From: Acidisoma silvae
Lineage (GTDB): Bacteria > Pseudomonadota > Alphaproteobacteria > Acetobacterales > Acetobacteraceae
Assembly (NCBI RefSeq): GCF_020618775.1
Contig: NZ_JAESVB010000001.1
Location: 806,001 to 870,000, forward strand
Direction of reading: 5' to 3'
DNA length: 64,000 nt
The notes beneath the pieces are model-generated. The model saw nothing but the letters and a program-made list of their open reading frames with translations, made no database searches and was not told the DNA's origin. Position numbers and translations under genes: made by a program. Positions 52,771-61,658 of the stretch are shown here, piece by piece; the first letter of the stretch is position 1, and each line of letters begins with the position of its first letter.

Positions 52771-54024
52771 TCAGCCGATCAGCGCCGCCACGCTCTGCGC
52801 CGTCGCGGCCGAAAGGGTCCAGCCGAGATGGCCGTGGCCGGTATTGTAGAAAACGCGCGGATCACGCCCAGGCCCCACCAGCGGCATCATGTTCGGACGC
52901 ATCGGGCGCAGCCCTGCCCAGGGAACCGCCTGGCGCGTGCTCATGCCCGGGAAATGCGTGCGGCACCATAAAATCAGCGGGTCAATGCGCGCCGCGCGGA
53001 TATCCTTGTTCTCGCCATTGAACTCCGCCGTCCCGGCGACACGGAAGCGCGTATGCCCGAGGCGGCTGGTGACGATCTTGGCGCGGTCGTCCAGCAGGCT
53101 GACCCAGGGGGCGCGCGCCTGATCCGCCGGATCGGTCAGGTCGACGGTGATGGAATAGCCTTTGACCGGATAGATATTGACGCGGTCGCCCAATTGGGCT
53201 GCCAGGGCGCGCGAGCGCACGCCGCCGCAGATGACGATCTTGTCGAACAGGTCATGATCCAGGGCAGACTCCGTTGCGGATTCCGCGTCGCGGGACTGCA
53301 CGTCGATGCCGGCACTGGTGGCGCGCACGGCCGTCACGTCGCGGCCGAAACGCAGGCTGGCGCCCTTGCGCGCGCAGGCGGCGGCCAGGCCGAAGGTGAA
53401 TTTGTGGATATCGCCGGTAAAGTCCGATGGCGTGTACCAGCCGCCATAGATTTCGCCGTGCAGGCTCGGCTCGATGGCGCGGATTTCGGACGGCGTCACC
53501 GCCCGGCGTTCCAGCCCGCCCCGGGCCAGCAGGGCGGAGACGCGGCCCGCTGCCTCGAACTCGCCTTTCGATCCATAGAAATGGAGAATGCCGCGCTGTT
53601 CGCAGTTGAAGTCGATGCCCTCGGCTTCCGCCATGGCGATGAGATGGCGGCGCGCTGCGATGGCCAGCCGTACGGTCGCGACCGTATTCTCCTCATAGCG
53701 CGGAATATTGGCGACGAATTCGGCCATCCAGGAAAGTTTGTGCCAGGACGGGGCTGGGTTGAGCAGCAAGGGCGCGCCCGGCGTGAACATCCATTTGATG
53801 CCCTTGAGGACCGTCGCCCAGCTGTTCCAGACCTCCGCATTGGAGGCCGAAAGCTGGCCGCCATTGGCGAAGGACGTCTCCATCGCGGCATAGGGCTGAC
53901 GGTCGAAGACGGTCACGGCATGGCCTTGGCCGAGAAGGGCATAGGCCGTGGTAATGCCGGTGACGCCGGCGCCGATGACGGCGACACGCGATGGGCGTGC
54001 GGTCGGGGGGAGATGTGCAGACAT
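52771..54024 (-). CDS. dadA: D-amino acid dehydrogenase (small subunit type)
   Basis: A 417-residue FAD flavoprotein oxidising D-amino acids (or glycine-like amines) to oxo acids and passing electrons to the respiratory chain. It has the Rossmann loop VAVIGAGVTGITTAYALLGQ, then ANGGQLSASNAEVWNSW, YPVKGYSITVDL and the C-terminal GHGHLGWTLSAATAQ. These are close to DadA. A tandem glycine riboswitch precedes it on the same strand. cydA follows. Confidence 0.94.
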   Translation of the reverse strand: MSAHLPPTARPSRVAVIGAGVTGITTAYALLGQGHAVTVFDRQPYAAMETSFANGGQLSASNAEVWNSWATVLKGIKWMFTPGAPLLLNPAPSWHKLSWMAEFVANIPRYEENTVATVRLAIAARRHLIAMAEAEGIDFNCEQRGILHFYGSKGEFEAAGRVSALLARGGLERRAVTPSEIRAIEPSLHGEIYGGWYTPSDFTGDIHKFTFGLAAACARKGASLRFGRDVTAVRATSAGIDVQSRDAESATESALDHDLFDKIVICGGVRSRALAAQLGDRVNIYPVKGYSITVDLTDPADQARAPWVSLLDDRAKIVTSRLGHTRFRVAGTAEFNGENKDIRAARIDPLILWCRTHFPGMSTRQAVPWAGLRPMRPNMMPLVGPGRDPRVFYNTGHGHLGWTLSAATAQSVAALIG

Positions 54025-54049
54025 AGAGGCTCCGTGCCGCGACTGCGGC

Positions 54050-54240
54050 CTGAGCCCCCTCTGTCATTGGCCTGAGAGCATCGCTTCATCCAGTCACTGG
54101 AATGAAAGCTTACACCATCGGCGTGGGCTGAAGCCCACTTTTCAGAGTCGAAACCAGCAGCGGTCCTATTTACCTGAGAGTTTCCGGGGCGGTTGCTCCT
54201 TCGGTGCCACCCCTTTCGGGATGGGCTCTTCCGCTAGCGC
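54050..54240 (-). promoter_or_regulatory. Tandem glycine riboswitch (gcvT-type) in the dadA leader
   Basis: Read on the minus strand, aptamer 1 (about 54240-54155) contains CCGAAGGAGCAACCGCC (54204-54188), CTCTCAGGTAAA (54180-54169) and AGGACCGC (54167-54160), the conserved glycine-aptamer core. Aptamer 2 (about 54150-54055) has CTCTCAGG (54078-54071) and AATGACAGAGGGGG (54068-54055). Downstream, GGCTC (54056-54052) can pair with GAGCC (54032-54028) and so hide the Shine-Dalgarno GGAG before the dadA start. That suggests translation control by glycine. Confidence 0.85.
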
Positions 54241-54314
54241 CCTTATCCGCAGCTTGGCTTTTACGGTCAAGCATGATGACCAGGGACGCCGTTGCGGATG
54301 GCGCATTGCAGGCG

Positions 54315-55439
54315 CTACGGTGCGGACCAGTAGTCGCTGAGATCGATGCCGTTCTTGGCGCGGTCGAAGACGTCATCCGGCGCCGGCCCCTGGCGGGACA
54401 AAGACAGCAGATCCTGGTTGAGCGTCACGAAGGGGCGCATCCGCGCCTCATAGCGCTGGAAGGCGGCCTCTGCGTCGGTGGGCGTGCGCGCCAGTTCCTT
54501 GGCCAACACAAAGGCGCCGATAATGGCAAGGCTGGTACCCTGGCCGGTGAAGGGCGAGGGGCAATAGCCGGCATCCCCCACCAGGGCCACGCGCCCATTC
54601 GACCAGGACGGCATCTTGACCTGGGCGAGCGGACCGAACCAGAGGTCGGACGCTTCCGGCAGATGCTCCAGCAGGGCCGGAATCGGGCCGCCCAGATGGG
54701 CGGTGCGGCGCAGGATGATATCGCGCTGCGCTTCCGGGTCGCCGCGCGGGAATTCGTCCGGCATCAGGGCGAAGCCGAGATTGACGCGCAGATCCTCATT
54801 CGTCTGCGACGGGTAGATGACATAGCCCGAAGTCTCGTCCCGGAAGGACAGCTGCCAATCCGTCAGGCCCAGGATATTGGGAACCGTGTAGATGGCGAAG
54901 CCGACGCCGAGCGGCGCCAGCCAGCGGCCGTCGCTGTCGAAGGCGAGCCAGCGCACGTTCGACCGCAGGCCATCGGCCCCCACAACGATATCGAAGCGCC
55001 GGTCGGCCGCGCGGCGAAAACTGGCGAGGACGGCGGTATCGTCATCCTCCAGCTCCTCGATACTGTCGCCATAGAGGTATTCGACCTTGTCCTGGCTCGC
55101 TTCCACCAGAAGCCGGGACAGGTCATCGCGAAAGATTTCGACATCGCCGGAATCGAGCCGCCCGGCGCTGGCCGTGCGTTCCGTGGTGCGGGAGATTTCC
55201 TGGCCCTGCCTGTCCAGCACCGTCATGCCCTTGTGATGCGTGCGCAGTGCCATCACAGCCGGCAGCAGGCCCATGCGCTCGATCACGGTCAGCGCCGGAC
55301 CGCGAATATCAATGGCCTGGCCGCCGGCGCGCATGCCCGGCGCCTTCTCAACCAGCGTCACCGACCAGCCGGCGCGGGCAAGCCAAAAGGCGAGGGTTGG
55401 GCCGGTGACGCTGGCGCCGGAAATCAGGGCAGAGGGCAT
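54315..55439 (-). CDS. FAD-dependent monooxygenase (PHBH fold)
   Basis: A 374-residue aromatic-hydroxylase-fold flavoprotein. The FAD loop is ISGASVTGPTLAFWLARAGW; later VVGADGLRSNVR (DG motif) and VALVGDAGYCPSPFTGQGTS (GD motif). It is close to TetX-like and other self-standing monooxygenases. I chose the ATG at 55439 with AGGTG upstream; a longer frame starting at 55532 adds 31 unrelated residues. The substrate is unknown. It is divergent from the biuret-hydrolase-like gene; the 232-base gap between them includes a 7-bp hairpin (CTGGGTC/GACCCAG). Confidence 0.9.
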   Translation of the reverse strand: MPSALISGASVTGPTLAFWLARAGWSVTLVEKAPGMRAGGQAIDIRGPALTVIERMGLLPAVMALRTHHKGMTVLDRQGQEISRTTERTASAGRLDSGDVEIFRDDLSRLLVEASQDKVEYLYGDSIEELEDDDTAVLASFRRAADRRFDIVVGADGLRSNVRWLAFDSDGRWLAPLGVGFAIYTVPNILGLTDWQLSFRDETSGYVIYPSQTNEDLRVNLGFALMPDEFPRGDPEAQRDIILRRTAHLGGPIPALLEHLPEASDLWFGPLAQVKMPSWSNGRVALVGDAGYCPSPFTGQGTSLAIIGAFVLAKELARTPTDAEAAFQRYEARMRPFVTLNQDLLSLSRQGPAPDDVFDRAKNGIDLSDYWSAP

Positions 55440-55671
55440 GGCTTGGCACCTGGTCTTGTTGCGTTGTCGCAGAATGCCAGATTTGGGCGCCCGCTGGACA
55501 GTTGCAATCCCGGGGCAGCGGAACTGGGTCAACCATGGGCAGCGACCCAGAGGCCGGGCGTGAGGGCGGCTGACCCGCGTGCTGTTGTCCCGGCGGTTCC
55601 ATGACGAAGTGAATGAAAGTTTCTCGGTTCTATTTTACAGAGGAGAATGGTGTGTCCGGAGGAGTTTCAAC

Positions 55672-56343
55672 GTGATCAAAGCTGACCCGTATAACTGGCC
55701 CTATGATGGTGCGATGTCGCCGGCGGATACCGCGCTCATCATCATCGACATGCAGACGGATTTCTGCGGCAAGGGCGGCTATGTCGACAGCATGGGCTAT
55801 GACATCGCCGAAACGCAGCGGCCGATTGCGCCGATCGCGGCCGTGCTGGCGGCCATGCGGGCAGGCGGCTATCACATCATCCATACGCGGGAAGGCCATC
55901 GGTCGGACCTGTCGGACCTGCCGGCCAATAAGCGCTGGCGGTCCCGCCAGATCGGCGCCGGCATCGGTGACCCGGGGCCGTGCGGCCGTATCCTGATCCG
56001 CGGCGAACCGGGTTGGGAGATCATCCCCGAACTCGCGCCCATCGCTGGCGAGCCGATCATCGACAAGCCCGGCAAGGGCAGTTTCTACGCAACCGATCTG
56101 GAACTGTTGCTGCGCGTGCGCGGCGTGCGTAATCTGATTCTGACCGGCATCACCACCGATGTCTGCGTCCATACCACGATGCGGGATGCCAATGATCGCG
56201 GCTTCGAATGCCTGCTGCTGGAAGATTGCTGTGCGGCCACGGATCGCGGCAATCATGACCATGCCGTCAAGATGATCAAGATGCAGGGCGGGGTTTTTGG
56301 CTCGGTCTCCAATTCCGCAGATTTCCTGGCAGGTCTCGGATGA
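55672..56343 (+). CDS. Isochorismatase-fold cysteine hydrolase, biuret amidohydrolase-like
   Basis: A 223-residue cysteine hydrolase. The triad lies in [17 protein letters not shown] (Asp), [14 protein letters not shown] (Lys) and [20 protein letters not shown] (Cys). The opening DPYNWPYDG and the [14 protein letters not shown] block are what I recall of biuret hydrolase BiuH and related ureido/amide hydrolases; a nearby RutB-like role is possible. The GTG at 55672 is preceded by GGAGGAG at ideal spacing, and is preferred over an upstream frame starting at 55579. Confidence 0.88.
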   Translation: MIKADPYNWPYDGAMSPADTALIIIDMQTDFCGKGGYVDSMGYDIAETQRPIAPIAAVLAAMRAGGYHIIHTREGHRSDLSDLPANKRWRSRQIGAGIGDPGPCGRILIRGEPGWEIIPELAPIAGEPIIDKPGKGSFYATDLELLLRVRGVRNLILTGITTDVCVHTTMRDANDRGFECLLLEDCCAATDRGNHDHAVKMIKMQGGVFGSVSNSADFLAGLG

Positions 56344-56521
56344 CCAATGCTTTAGGGCTCGAATCTGCCGGTCTCGCCGCGTCTTCGGCTGTCGCCGATC
56401 GATGACCGTGACGACGGATGTGTTGCTAATTGATATCGAATTCAGCGGGCTGGAACTGCGCAAGATCACGCTGCATATGATGCATGAGGCGCGGCTGGCT
56501 GGTGCGGCGATGAGGCTATGA
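56340..56521 (+). other. Two tiny overlapping frames after the amidohydrolase gene
   Basis: A 21-codon frame starts in an ATGA overlap with the hydrolase stop (56340-56405) and itself overlaps a 39-codon frame (56402-56521, VLLIDIEFSGLELRK) by ATGA. Both have coupled-looking starts but no domain I recognise. They could be the remains of a longer gene or chance. The gap to the next gene then holds repeat copy 3. Confidence 0.2.
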
Positions 56522-56524
56522 TTA

Positions 56525-56605
56525 GTCATCCCCGCGTAGGCGGGGATCTTCCTGGCCAAGGTGCCGACACGAAGCGGAGAAGATGCCCGCTTTCGCGGGC
56601 ATGAC
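56525..56605. repeat. Double-hairpin intergenic repeat, copy 3
   Basis: Begins GTCAT and ends ATGAC. The left hairpin is ATCCCCGCGTAGGCGGGGAT; the right is ATGCCCGCTTTCGCGGGCAT, identical to the right hairpin of copy 1. It lies 4 bases after the last tiny frame and 20 bases before the stop of the convergent SDR gene. Confidence 0.85.
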
Positions 56606-56624
56606 GGCTGGAGGCGAGTCCAAC

Positions 56625-57515
56625 TCAATCAAAATAATGCCTGTCCAAATCCTCCAGCAACCCGATCTCACGCGGCTGCCAGCCTAGCGTCTCGCGCGTC
56701 CATGCGCTGCTGGTCGGAATATCCATCTGCGCGAAGGGGGCGAACCAGGTGAAATGCGCGGCGACGGCTTCGCCGCTCAGGCTTTCCACCGGCAGGCCAA
56801 GCTTGCGTCCGATCAACGTTGCGATCTCCCGGAAGGGAACGCCGCGCTCATCCGTCGCATGATAGCGCGCGCCGGCCGTGCCTTTCTCCAGCGCCAGGCG
56901 ATACAGCCGCGCCGCGTCCAGCCGATGTACGCCCGGCCAAAGATTGTCGCCCGCGCCGATATAGGCGGAAACACCCTTTTCCCGCGCCATGCCGATGATC
57001 ATCGGCACGAAGCCGTGGTCACCCTTGTCATGGGTCGAGGGCGCCAGGCGCACCACCATGGCCCGCACACCCTGCTGGGCGAAGGTTGTAACCGCTTCTT
57101 CCGACACCGCACGCGGATGGCGGTGCGGCGCATCGCCGATCACCGTTGCCTCGGTGATCAGCGGCAGGCCTGAAAACAGGCCGATGCCGGAAGTGACGAT
57201 CAGCGGCTTGCCGCTGCCGGCCAGCGCCGCGCCCATGGCGGTGACGACGCGGCCGTCGGTCACGCAATTCTCCAGAAATTTGGAAAAGTCGTGATTGAAG
57301 GCCAGGTGGGCGACGCCGTCCGTGCCGGCAGCGGCCTGCGCCATGCCCTCGGCATCGTCCAGACTGCCGCGAAAGACTTCGGCGCCCATGGCGGCCACCT
57401 TGGCCGCGCCCGCGTCGCTGCGTGCCATGCCCAGCACTTGATGGCCGGCGCCGATCAGTTCCTGCGTGACGGCGGACCCCACGAAGCCGCTGGCACCCGT
57501 GACGAAATAGCGCAT
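56625..57515 (-). CDS. NAD(P)-binding SDR/epimerase-like oxidoreductase
   Basis: A 296-residue extended/atypical SDR. The nucleotide loop is YFVTGASGFVGSAVTQELIGAG, followed by GMARSDAGAAKVAAMGAEVFRG, typical of NAD-dependent epimerase/dehydratase relatives that act as alcohol or aldehyde dehydrogenases. There is no clear YxxxK, so catalysis is uncertain. It is divergent from an AraC regulator (108 bases between), which probably controls it. Confidence 0.88.
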   Translation of the reverse strand: MRYFVTGASGFVGSAVTQELIGAGHQVLGMARSDAGAAKVAAMGAEVFRGSLDDAEGMAQAAAGTDGVAHLAFNHDFSKFLENCVTDGRVVTAMGAALAGSGKPLIVTSGIGLFSGLPLITEATVIGDAPHRHPRAVSEEAVTTFAQQGVRAMVVRLAPSTHDKGDHGFVPMIIGMAREKGVSAYIGAGDNLWPGVHRLDAARLYRLALEKGTAGARYHATDERGVPFREIATLIGRKLGLPVESLSGEAVAAHFTWFAPFAQMDIPTSSAWTRETLGWQPREIGLLEDLDRHYFD

Positions 57516-57622
57516 GATCTTGCTCCCTGATCGTTTGCGTCAGCCTGGATAGACCTGGGCGCTGCATACGATCTATGCTGTGACGTCCGCATTATCTTCG
57601 CGATCGTCCAGATGGAGACCGA

Positions 57623-58603
57623 ATGGACCCGCTATCCGATGTCCTGTCCCTGCTGCGGCCGCAGAATTACTTCTCGGCCGGCACCACGGCGTCGGGCGCC
57701 TGGTCGCTCGGCTTTCCGGATCAGGCCGGCACCATCAAATGCGGCGCCGTCGTCACCGGCGCCTGCTTTCTGGCGGTCGCAGGCGGAGGCTCGGTCTATC
57801 TGGAGGAGGGGGACGCTTTTCTGCTGCCGAGCGGGCGGGATTTTCGCCTCTGCACCGATCTGGCGCGCGCGCCCGTCAATGCGGTCGCGATGCTCAAGCG
57901 CCAGGGCCATCGCGCGGGCAAAGGCGGTATCGCGCATTTCGAGGGCGAGCCTGTGCCGGGGCAGGCCGTGGCCCCTGTGTCCCTGGTGTCCAGCCGCTTT
58001 ACGCTGGCCGACAAGCACGGCCATCTGTTGCTGCGCGTTCTGCCGCCCATCGTACATATTCGCGGCGGCCGGCAGAGCGATCTGCGCTGGGCGGTGGAGC
58101 GGATGATGCGGGAATTGCGAGACCCGCAGCCCGGCGGTTTCCTCATCATCGAACATCTGGCGCATATGATTCTGGTGCAGGCCTTGCGGCAGCATATGCA
58201 GGATAGCCGATCCACCAGTATCGGCTGGCTTTTCGCGCTGACGGACCCGCAGATCGGCGCCGCCATGAGCGCGATGCACGAAGCGCCCGCCCAGCGCTGG
58301 ACCTTGGCCACGCTGGCAGCGCAGGCCGGCATGTCACGGTCCAGCTTCGCCCAGAAATTCAAGGAGACGGTGGGCAGCGCACCGATGGATTACCTGACCC
58401 GCTGGCGGATGCTGCTGGCGGCGGAGCGGCTGGCGCAAAACGAGGATTCGGTGTCCGTTATTGCGCTGTCACTTGGCTATTCATCGGAAAGCGCCTTCAG
58501 CACCGCTTTTAAGCGCATCATGGGTGTATCGCCGCGCGACTATGGCCGTCAGCCGGATGCCTTTTCTATTCCGCCGCCGCAGCAGCTTCTGCCGGCGACG
58601 TGA
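57623..58603 (+). CDS. AraC family transcriptional regulator (cupin sensor)
   Basis: A 326-residue regulator. The N-terminal sensor resembles the Cupin_6 / AraC-binding fold (GSVYLEEGDAFLLPSGRDFRL). The C-terminal DNA-binding domain has WTLATLAAQAGMSRSSFAQKF and VSVIALSLGYSSESAFSTAFKRIMG. The pair with the divergent oxidoreductase gene mirrors the AraC/SDR pair at 32803-34618. Its 3' end overlaps the convergent acyltransferase gene by 38 bases. Confidence 0.93.
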   Translation: MDPLSDVLSLLRPQNYFSAGTTASGAWSLGFPDQAGTIKCGAVVTGACFLAVAGGGSVYLEEGDAFLLPSGRDFRLCTDLARAPVNAVAMLKRQGHRAGKGGIAHFEGEPVPGQAVAPVSLVSSRFTLADKHGHLLLRVLPPIVHIRGGRQSDLRWAVERMMRELRDPQPGGFLIIEHLAHMILVQALRQHMQDSRSTSIGWLFALTDPQIGAAMSAMHEAPAQRWTLATLAAQAGMSRSSFAQKFKETVGSAPMDYLTRWRMLLAAERLAQNEDSVSVIALSLGYSSESAFSTAFKRIMGVSPRDYGRQPDAFSIPPPQQLLPAT

Positions 58604-59672
58604 TGGTGAGCAGCCTACTGCCTGCAACGGGCTCATCCTGCATGAGCGCAGTTAACCAGCGACGGACGGGGCCATCGTAAAGGCGTGACAGGATCATGGC
58701 GCCTATCGCCGAGACGGCCAGCGCCATGGCCACGGCGGAGCCTGGATGGTGTTGGATCAGCGAGCGGGCTGCATGCAGGTTCTTGAATATTCTCATCACC
58801 GGCTGATGGATGAGATAAAAGGGATAGGATAGTTCCCCCAGCAGTTTCAGCGCAGGCGCGATGCGCGGCCCGGCTGCGGCGGTTCCGGTAATGACGATAA
58901 GCGGGATCACCAGAACGATGGCGACAAGATCGGTTTGCCAGTTGCCGAAAGGCGTGACGAGCAGCAGTGGCAGCGCCAGGAAAGCAGCCCAGGACCAGAT
59001 CGCATGGCGGTCTTTGTAAAGACGCCAGTGCCAGATCATGACACCTGTCAGAAAGGGGAAGGCGACACGGGCGAAGCCGCCGAGAAAGGCAGAAGGGGAT
59101 TGGTAGCCGAGGTCATCGATCGACCGGAAATGCCATGCGGTCAGGGCAAGAATCAGTCCGAATACAGCCAGTGTACCGGCATTTATAACACGCCGCCTGA
59201 CCGTTCCGAACGCAAAAGCGATATTCGCCGCCAGCTCAAAAAACAGGGACCAAACCGAATTGTCGGTCGGATAGGCCTGAAGGCCGAATAACAGGCCGGC
59301 CGGAACCATTTCGATCGATAGAACGGAAATGATCAGCGCTATCGACAGTTGATGGCCGCCTTTAGCGACGCTGCCGGCGATATAGACAAGAGCGCCGAGC
59401 ACGAGACCCGCAATGAGCAGAGGAGCCAGGCGAATGATTCGTCTACCAAGATAATTTGCCACCGGCATTCCGGCATCAAGCTTGTCTGCATAAGCATGGG
59501 CGATGACAAATCCGCTGAGGCAAAAGAAGAAGTCAACCGCCAGATGCGCATTGGGTAATATGGCCCGCGTCGGATCCAGAAGAAGATATCCATGCAAGAC
59601 CGCGACAAAAATTGCCGCCACGCCGCGCATTCCATCCAGGTAAAGGAAATGGTTCGTTCGTTTTACGGTCAT
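58566..59672 (-). CDS. Acyltransferase family membrane protein (Acyl_transf_3)
   Basis: A 368-residue membrane O-acyltransferase of the OafA/NodX family with about ten hydrophobic helices. The N-terminus LYLDGMRGVAAIFVAVLHG holds the conserved catalytic His region. HLAVDFFFCLSGFVIAHAY and LGRRIIRLAPLLI are also family blocks. It probably acetylates a cell-surface glycan. I took the ATG at 59672; a TTG at 59696 is the alternative and neither has a clear ribosome site. Confidence 0.9.
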   Translation of the reverse strand: MTVKRTNHFLYLDGMRGVAAIFVAVLHGYLLLDPTRAILPNAHLAVDFFFCLSGFVIAHAYADKLDAGMPVANYLGRRIIRLAPLLIAGLVLGALVYIAGSVAKGGHQLSIALIISVLSIEMVPAGLLFGLQAYPTDNSVWSLFFELAANIAFAFGTVRRRVINAGTLAVFGLILALTAWHFRSIDDLGYQSPSAFLGGFARVAFPFLTGVMIWHWRLYKDRHAIWSWAAFLALPLLLVTPFGNWQTDLVAIVLVIPLIVITGTAAAGPRIAPALKLLGELSYPFYLIHQPVMRIFKNLHAARSLIQHHPGSAVAMALAVSAIGAMILSRLYDGPVRRWLTALMQDEPVAGSRLLTITSPAEAAAAAE

Positions 59673-60082
59673 GTCGCAATGCTGAAGAAGGTTCAAAATA
59701 TCATTATGATCTTTGAGAAAGATCGAAATCAGGGGAGACCGTTCAGTATTGATGCATCAATTACATGAATCACGAAAGCGCGTTCGGCAAAGGCTAGGTG
59801 GCGTCGTCCTAATGTTCAAGCAGTCATTTTCGATCGTTGCTTGTCCGTGATTGCGCCTTTGTCGTGATAAATGGCTGATTTCGTTCCGTCTTTTCTTGTT
59901 AATCGTTTTTTCGAGGCGATCTGATCGGCGGCATGATTAATTCGAAGTACATCCTTTCGGGTCATTGTGATTAATTTGGCTTACGCCCTGTGGGGGCGGG
60001 TGTAATCTGCCATGTGCGGTCTGGGACTTGTGGCCTCGGCTATTTGCCGCTTCAGATAACATGCAGAGAACAGGACAAGATC
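59673..60082. other. 410-base AT-leaning divergent intergenic region
   Basis: No gene supported. It holds two short inverted repeats near the acyltransferase side: GATCTTT/AAAGATC with a 3-base loop (59708-59724) and a perfect 14-base palindrome ATTGATGCATCAAT (59748-59761). The region 59830-59980 is AT-rich and probably holds the promoters of the two divergent genes. Confidence 0.55.
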
Positions 60083-60556
60083 ATGGACGCCGAACGCCCG
60101 CCGCTGCCGCCGTATCTGACCTTGGAGGATGCCGCCCGCAAGGCGCGCGGAGCCGAGGATGCCTGGAACAGCCGAGACCCGGCGCGGGTGGCATTGGCCT
60201 ATACGCCGGACTGCCGCTGGCGCAATCGGGGTGAGTTCATCACCGGCCGCGCCGAGATCGAAACCTTCCTGACCCGCAAATGGAACAAAGAACTGGACTA
60301 TCGGCTCATCAAGGAAGTCTGGGCCTATAGCGGCAATCGCATCGCCGTGCGCTTCGCCTATGAATGGCATGACGACAGCGGCAACTGGTTCCGCTCCTAC
60401 GGCAATGAGAATTGGGAATTCGACGCGCGCGGACTGATGCAGCTGCGCATTGCCAGCATCAACGACCTGCCGATTGCCGAGAAAGCCCGCCTGTTCCATT
60501 GGCCGCTCGGCCGCCGGCCGGACGATCATCCGGGCCTGACCGACCTCGGTCTTTGA
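60083..60556 (+). CDS. NTF2-like protein of the DUF1348 family
   Basis: A 157-residue protein with a nuclear-transport-factor-2-like cone fold. The whole chain is family-typical: [62 protein letters not shown], and [24 protein letters not shown]. The function of DUF1348 is not established. The ATG at 60083 has AGGA 7 bases upstream. A 12-bp hairpin overlaps its stop. Confidence 0.93.
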   Translation: MDAERPPLPPYLTLEDAARKARGAEDAWNSRDPARVALAYTPDCRWRNRGEFITGRAEIETFLTRKWNKELDYRLIKEVWAYSGNRIAVRFAYEWHDDSGNWFRSYGNENWEFDARGLMQLRIASINDLPIAEKARLFHWPLGRRPDDHPGLTDLGL

Positions 60557-60566
60557 CCGAGGTCGG
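60540..60566 (+). terminator. Hairpin overlapping the stop of the DUF1348 gene
   Basis: Perfect 12-base arms (60540-60551 and 60555-60566, CCGACCTCGGTC and inverse) with a 3-base TTT loop; the TGA at 60554-60556 is inside the loop and right arm. No T-run follows, so it may stabilise the transcript or act with Rho rather than terminate alone. The rest of 60567-60770 shows two GTGCGACTG repeats and no gene. Confidence 0.55.
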
Positions 60567-60770
60567 ATGGGTGCCATGCGGCTCGGGCGTTGATCCCGGC
60601 GGCGCATGACGCTTAGATGGGCGCCACATCAGGGCGGGTTCTATCCCCGCCATCGTAAGCGTTAACGTCAATCAACGCACGGACTAGGTGGCGAAAGCCA
60701 TCCGGGGCCGTGCGACTGCATCCCTAGCAGCTGCCGGTTCCGTGCGACTGTAACAGAAGGATGTCGTGTA

Positions 60771-61544
60771 TTGACCGAAGACAGCCACGCCCCCCAACCC
60801 GTCATCGAGCGGATGCGGCATGAGATTAAGCGCCGTGACCTGACCGTGTCCGCCATCACCCGGATAACGCCGCAGATGATCCGCGTGACGCTGACGGGCG
60901 AAAGCCTTGCAGATTTCTTCAGCGGCGCGCCGGACGATCACATCAAGGTCTTCCTACCGCAGGCAGAGGGTGAGCCCGCGCGGCGTGACTATACACCGCG
61001 CCATTACAGCCAGTCCGGACGCTCCCTGGTACTGGATTTCGTCGATCATGACGGTGGCCCGGCCTCCGATTGGGCGCGGGCGGCAAAGGTCGGCGATAGC
61101 CTGACGGTCGCCGGTCCGCGCGGCTCTGCCGCCATCGGTGGCGATATTCGTGGCTGGGTGCTGGTCGGTGACGAGACGGCGCTGCCCGCCATCGGCCGCC
61201 GGATTGAGGAGCTGACGCCGGGCATGCCCGTCACCAGCATCGTGGCGGTCACGGATACGGCGGAGGAGCAGCCGTTCGAGACCGCCGCAACGCTCGACGC
61301 GCGCTGGGTCTATCGGCCGCATGAGGCGGCGGCCGATGCCACGCCGCTATTGGAGGCCGTGAAGCGGCTCGACCTGCCGCCGCAGACTTTCGTCTGGGTC
61401 GCGGCCGAGGCCGGCGTCGCGCGGGCCATCCGGACTTATCTGCTGGAAGAACGCGGCCTGCCCAAAGCCTGGCTGAAGGCCAGCGGCTATTGGCTGAAGG
61501 GTGAGGCCGATGCGGCGATCAAGAATTTCGAGGAGGCCGGCTGA
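60771..61544 (+). CDS. Siderophore-interacting flavoprotein (NAD(P)H ferric reductase-like)
   Basis: A 257-residue SIP/ViuB family protein that reduces ferric siderophores in the cytoplasm. FAD-binding RDYTPRHYSQSG and DWARAAKVGDSLTVAGPRGS, NAD-side VLVGDETALPAIGRRIEEL and C-terminal WVAAEAGVARAIRTYLLEERG are family blocks. The start is a TTG at 60771; GAAGG lies 8-12 bases before it. No siderophore uptake genes adjoin, so iron control is only assumed. Confidence 0.92.
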   Translation: MTEDSHAPQPVIERMRHEIKRRDLTVSAITRITPQMIRVTLTGESLADFFSGAPDDHIKVFLPQAEGEPARRDYTPRHYSQSGRSLVLDFVDHDGGPASDWARAAKVGDSLTVAGPRGSAAIGGDIRGWVLVGDETALPAIGRRIEELTPGMPVTSIVAVTDTAEEQPFETAATLDARWVYRPHEAAADATPLLEAVKRLDLPPQTFVWVAAEAGVARAIRTYLLEERGLPKAWLKASGYWLKGEADAAIKNFEEAG

Positions 61545-61658
61545 CGCAGCAGGGTGAAGGTGTCAGAGGCGTAAGACTGTTCAAAGTCAGACACATTTCG
61601 TCACTGGCATTGTCACGGATTGCGGCGAAACTCCCCCGGCAAAGACGGGGGCTGGCTG

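Noticed and set aside
60567-60770. Possible cobalamin or iron-related leader before the siderophore flavoprotein gene
   Set aside because: Two GTGCGACTG repeats are present, but I could not find a B12-box or a convincing Fur box.
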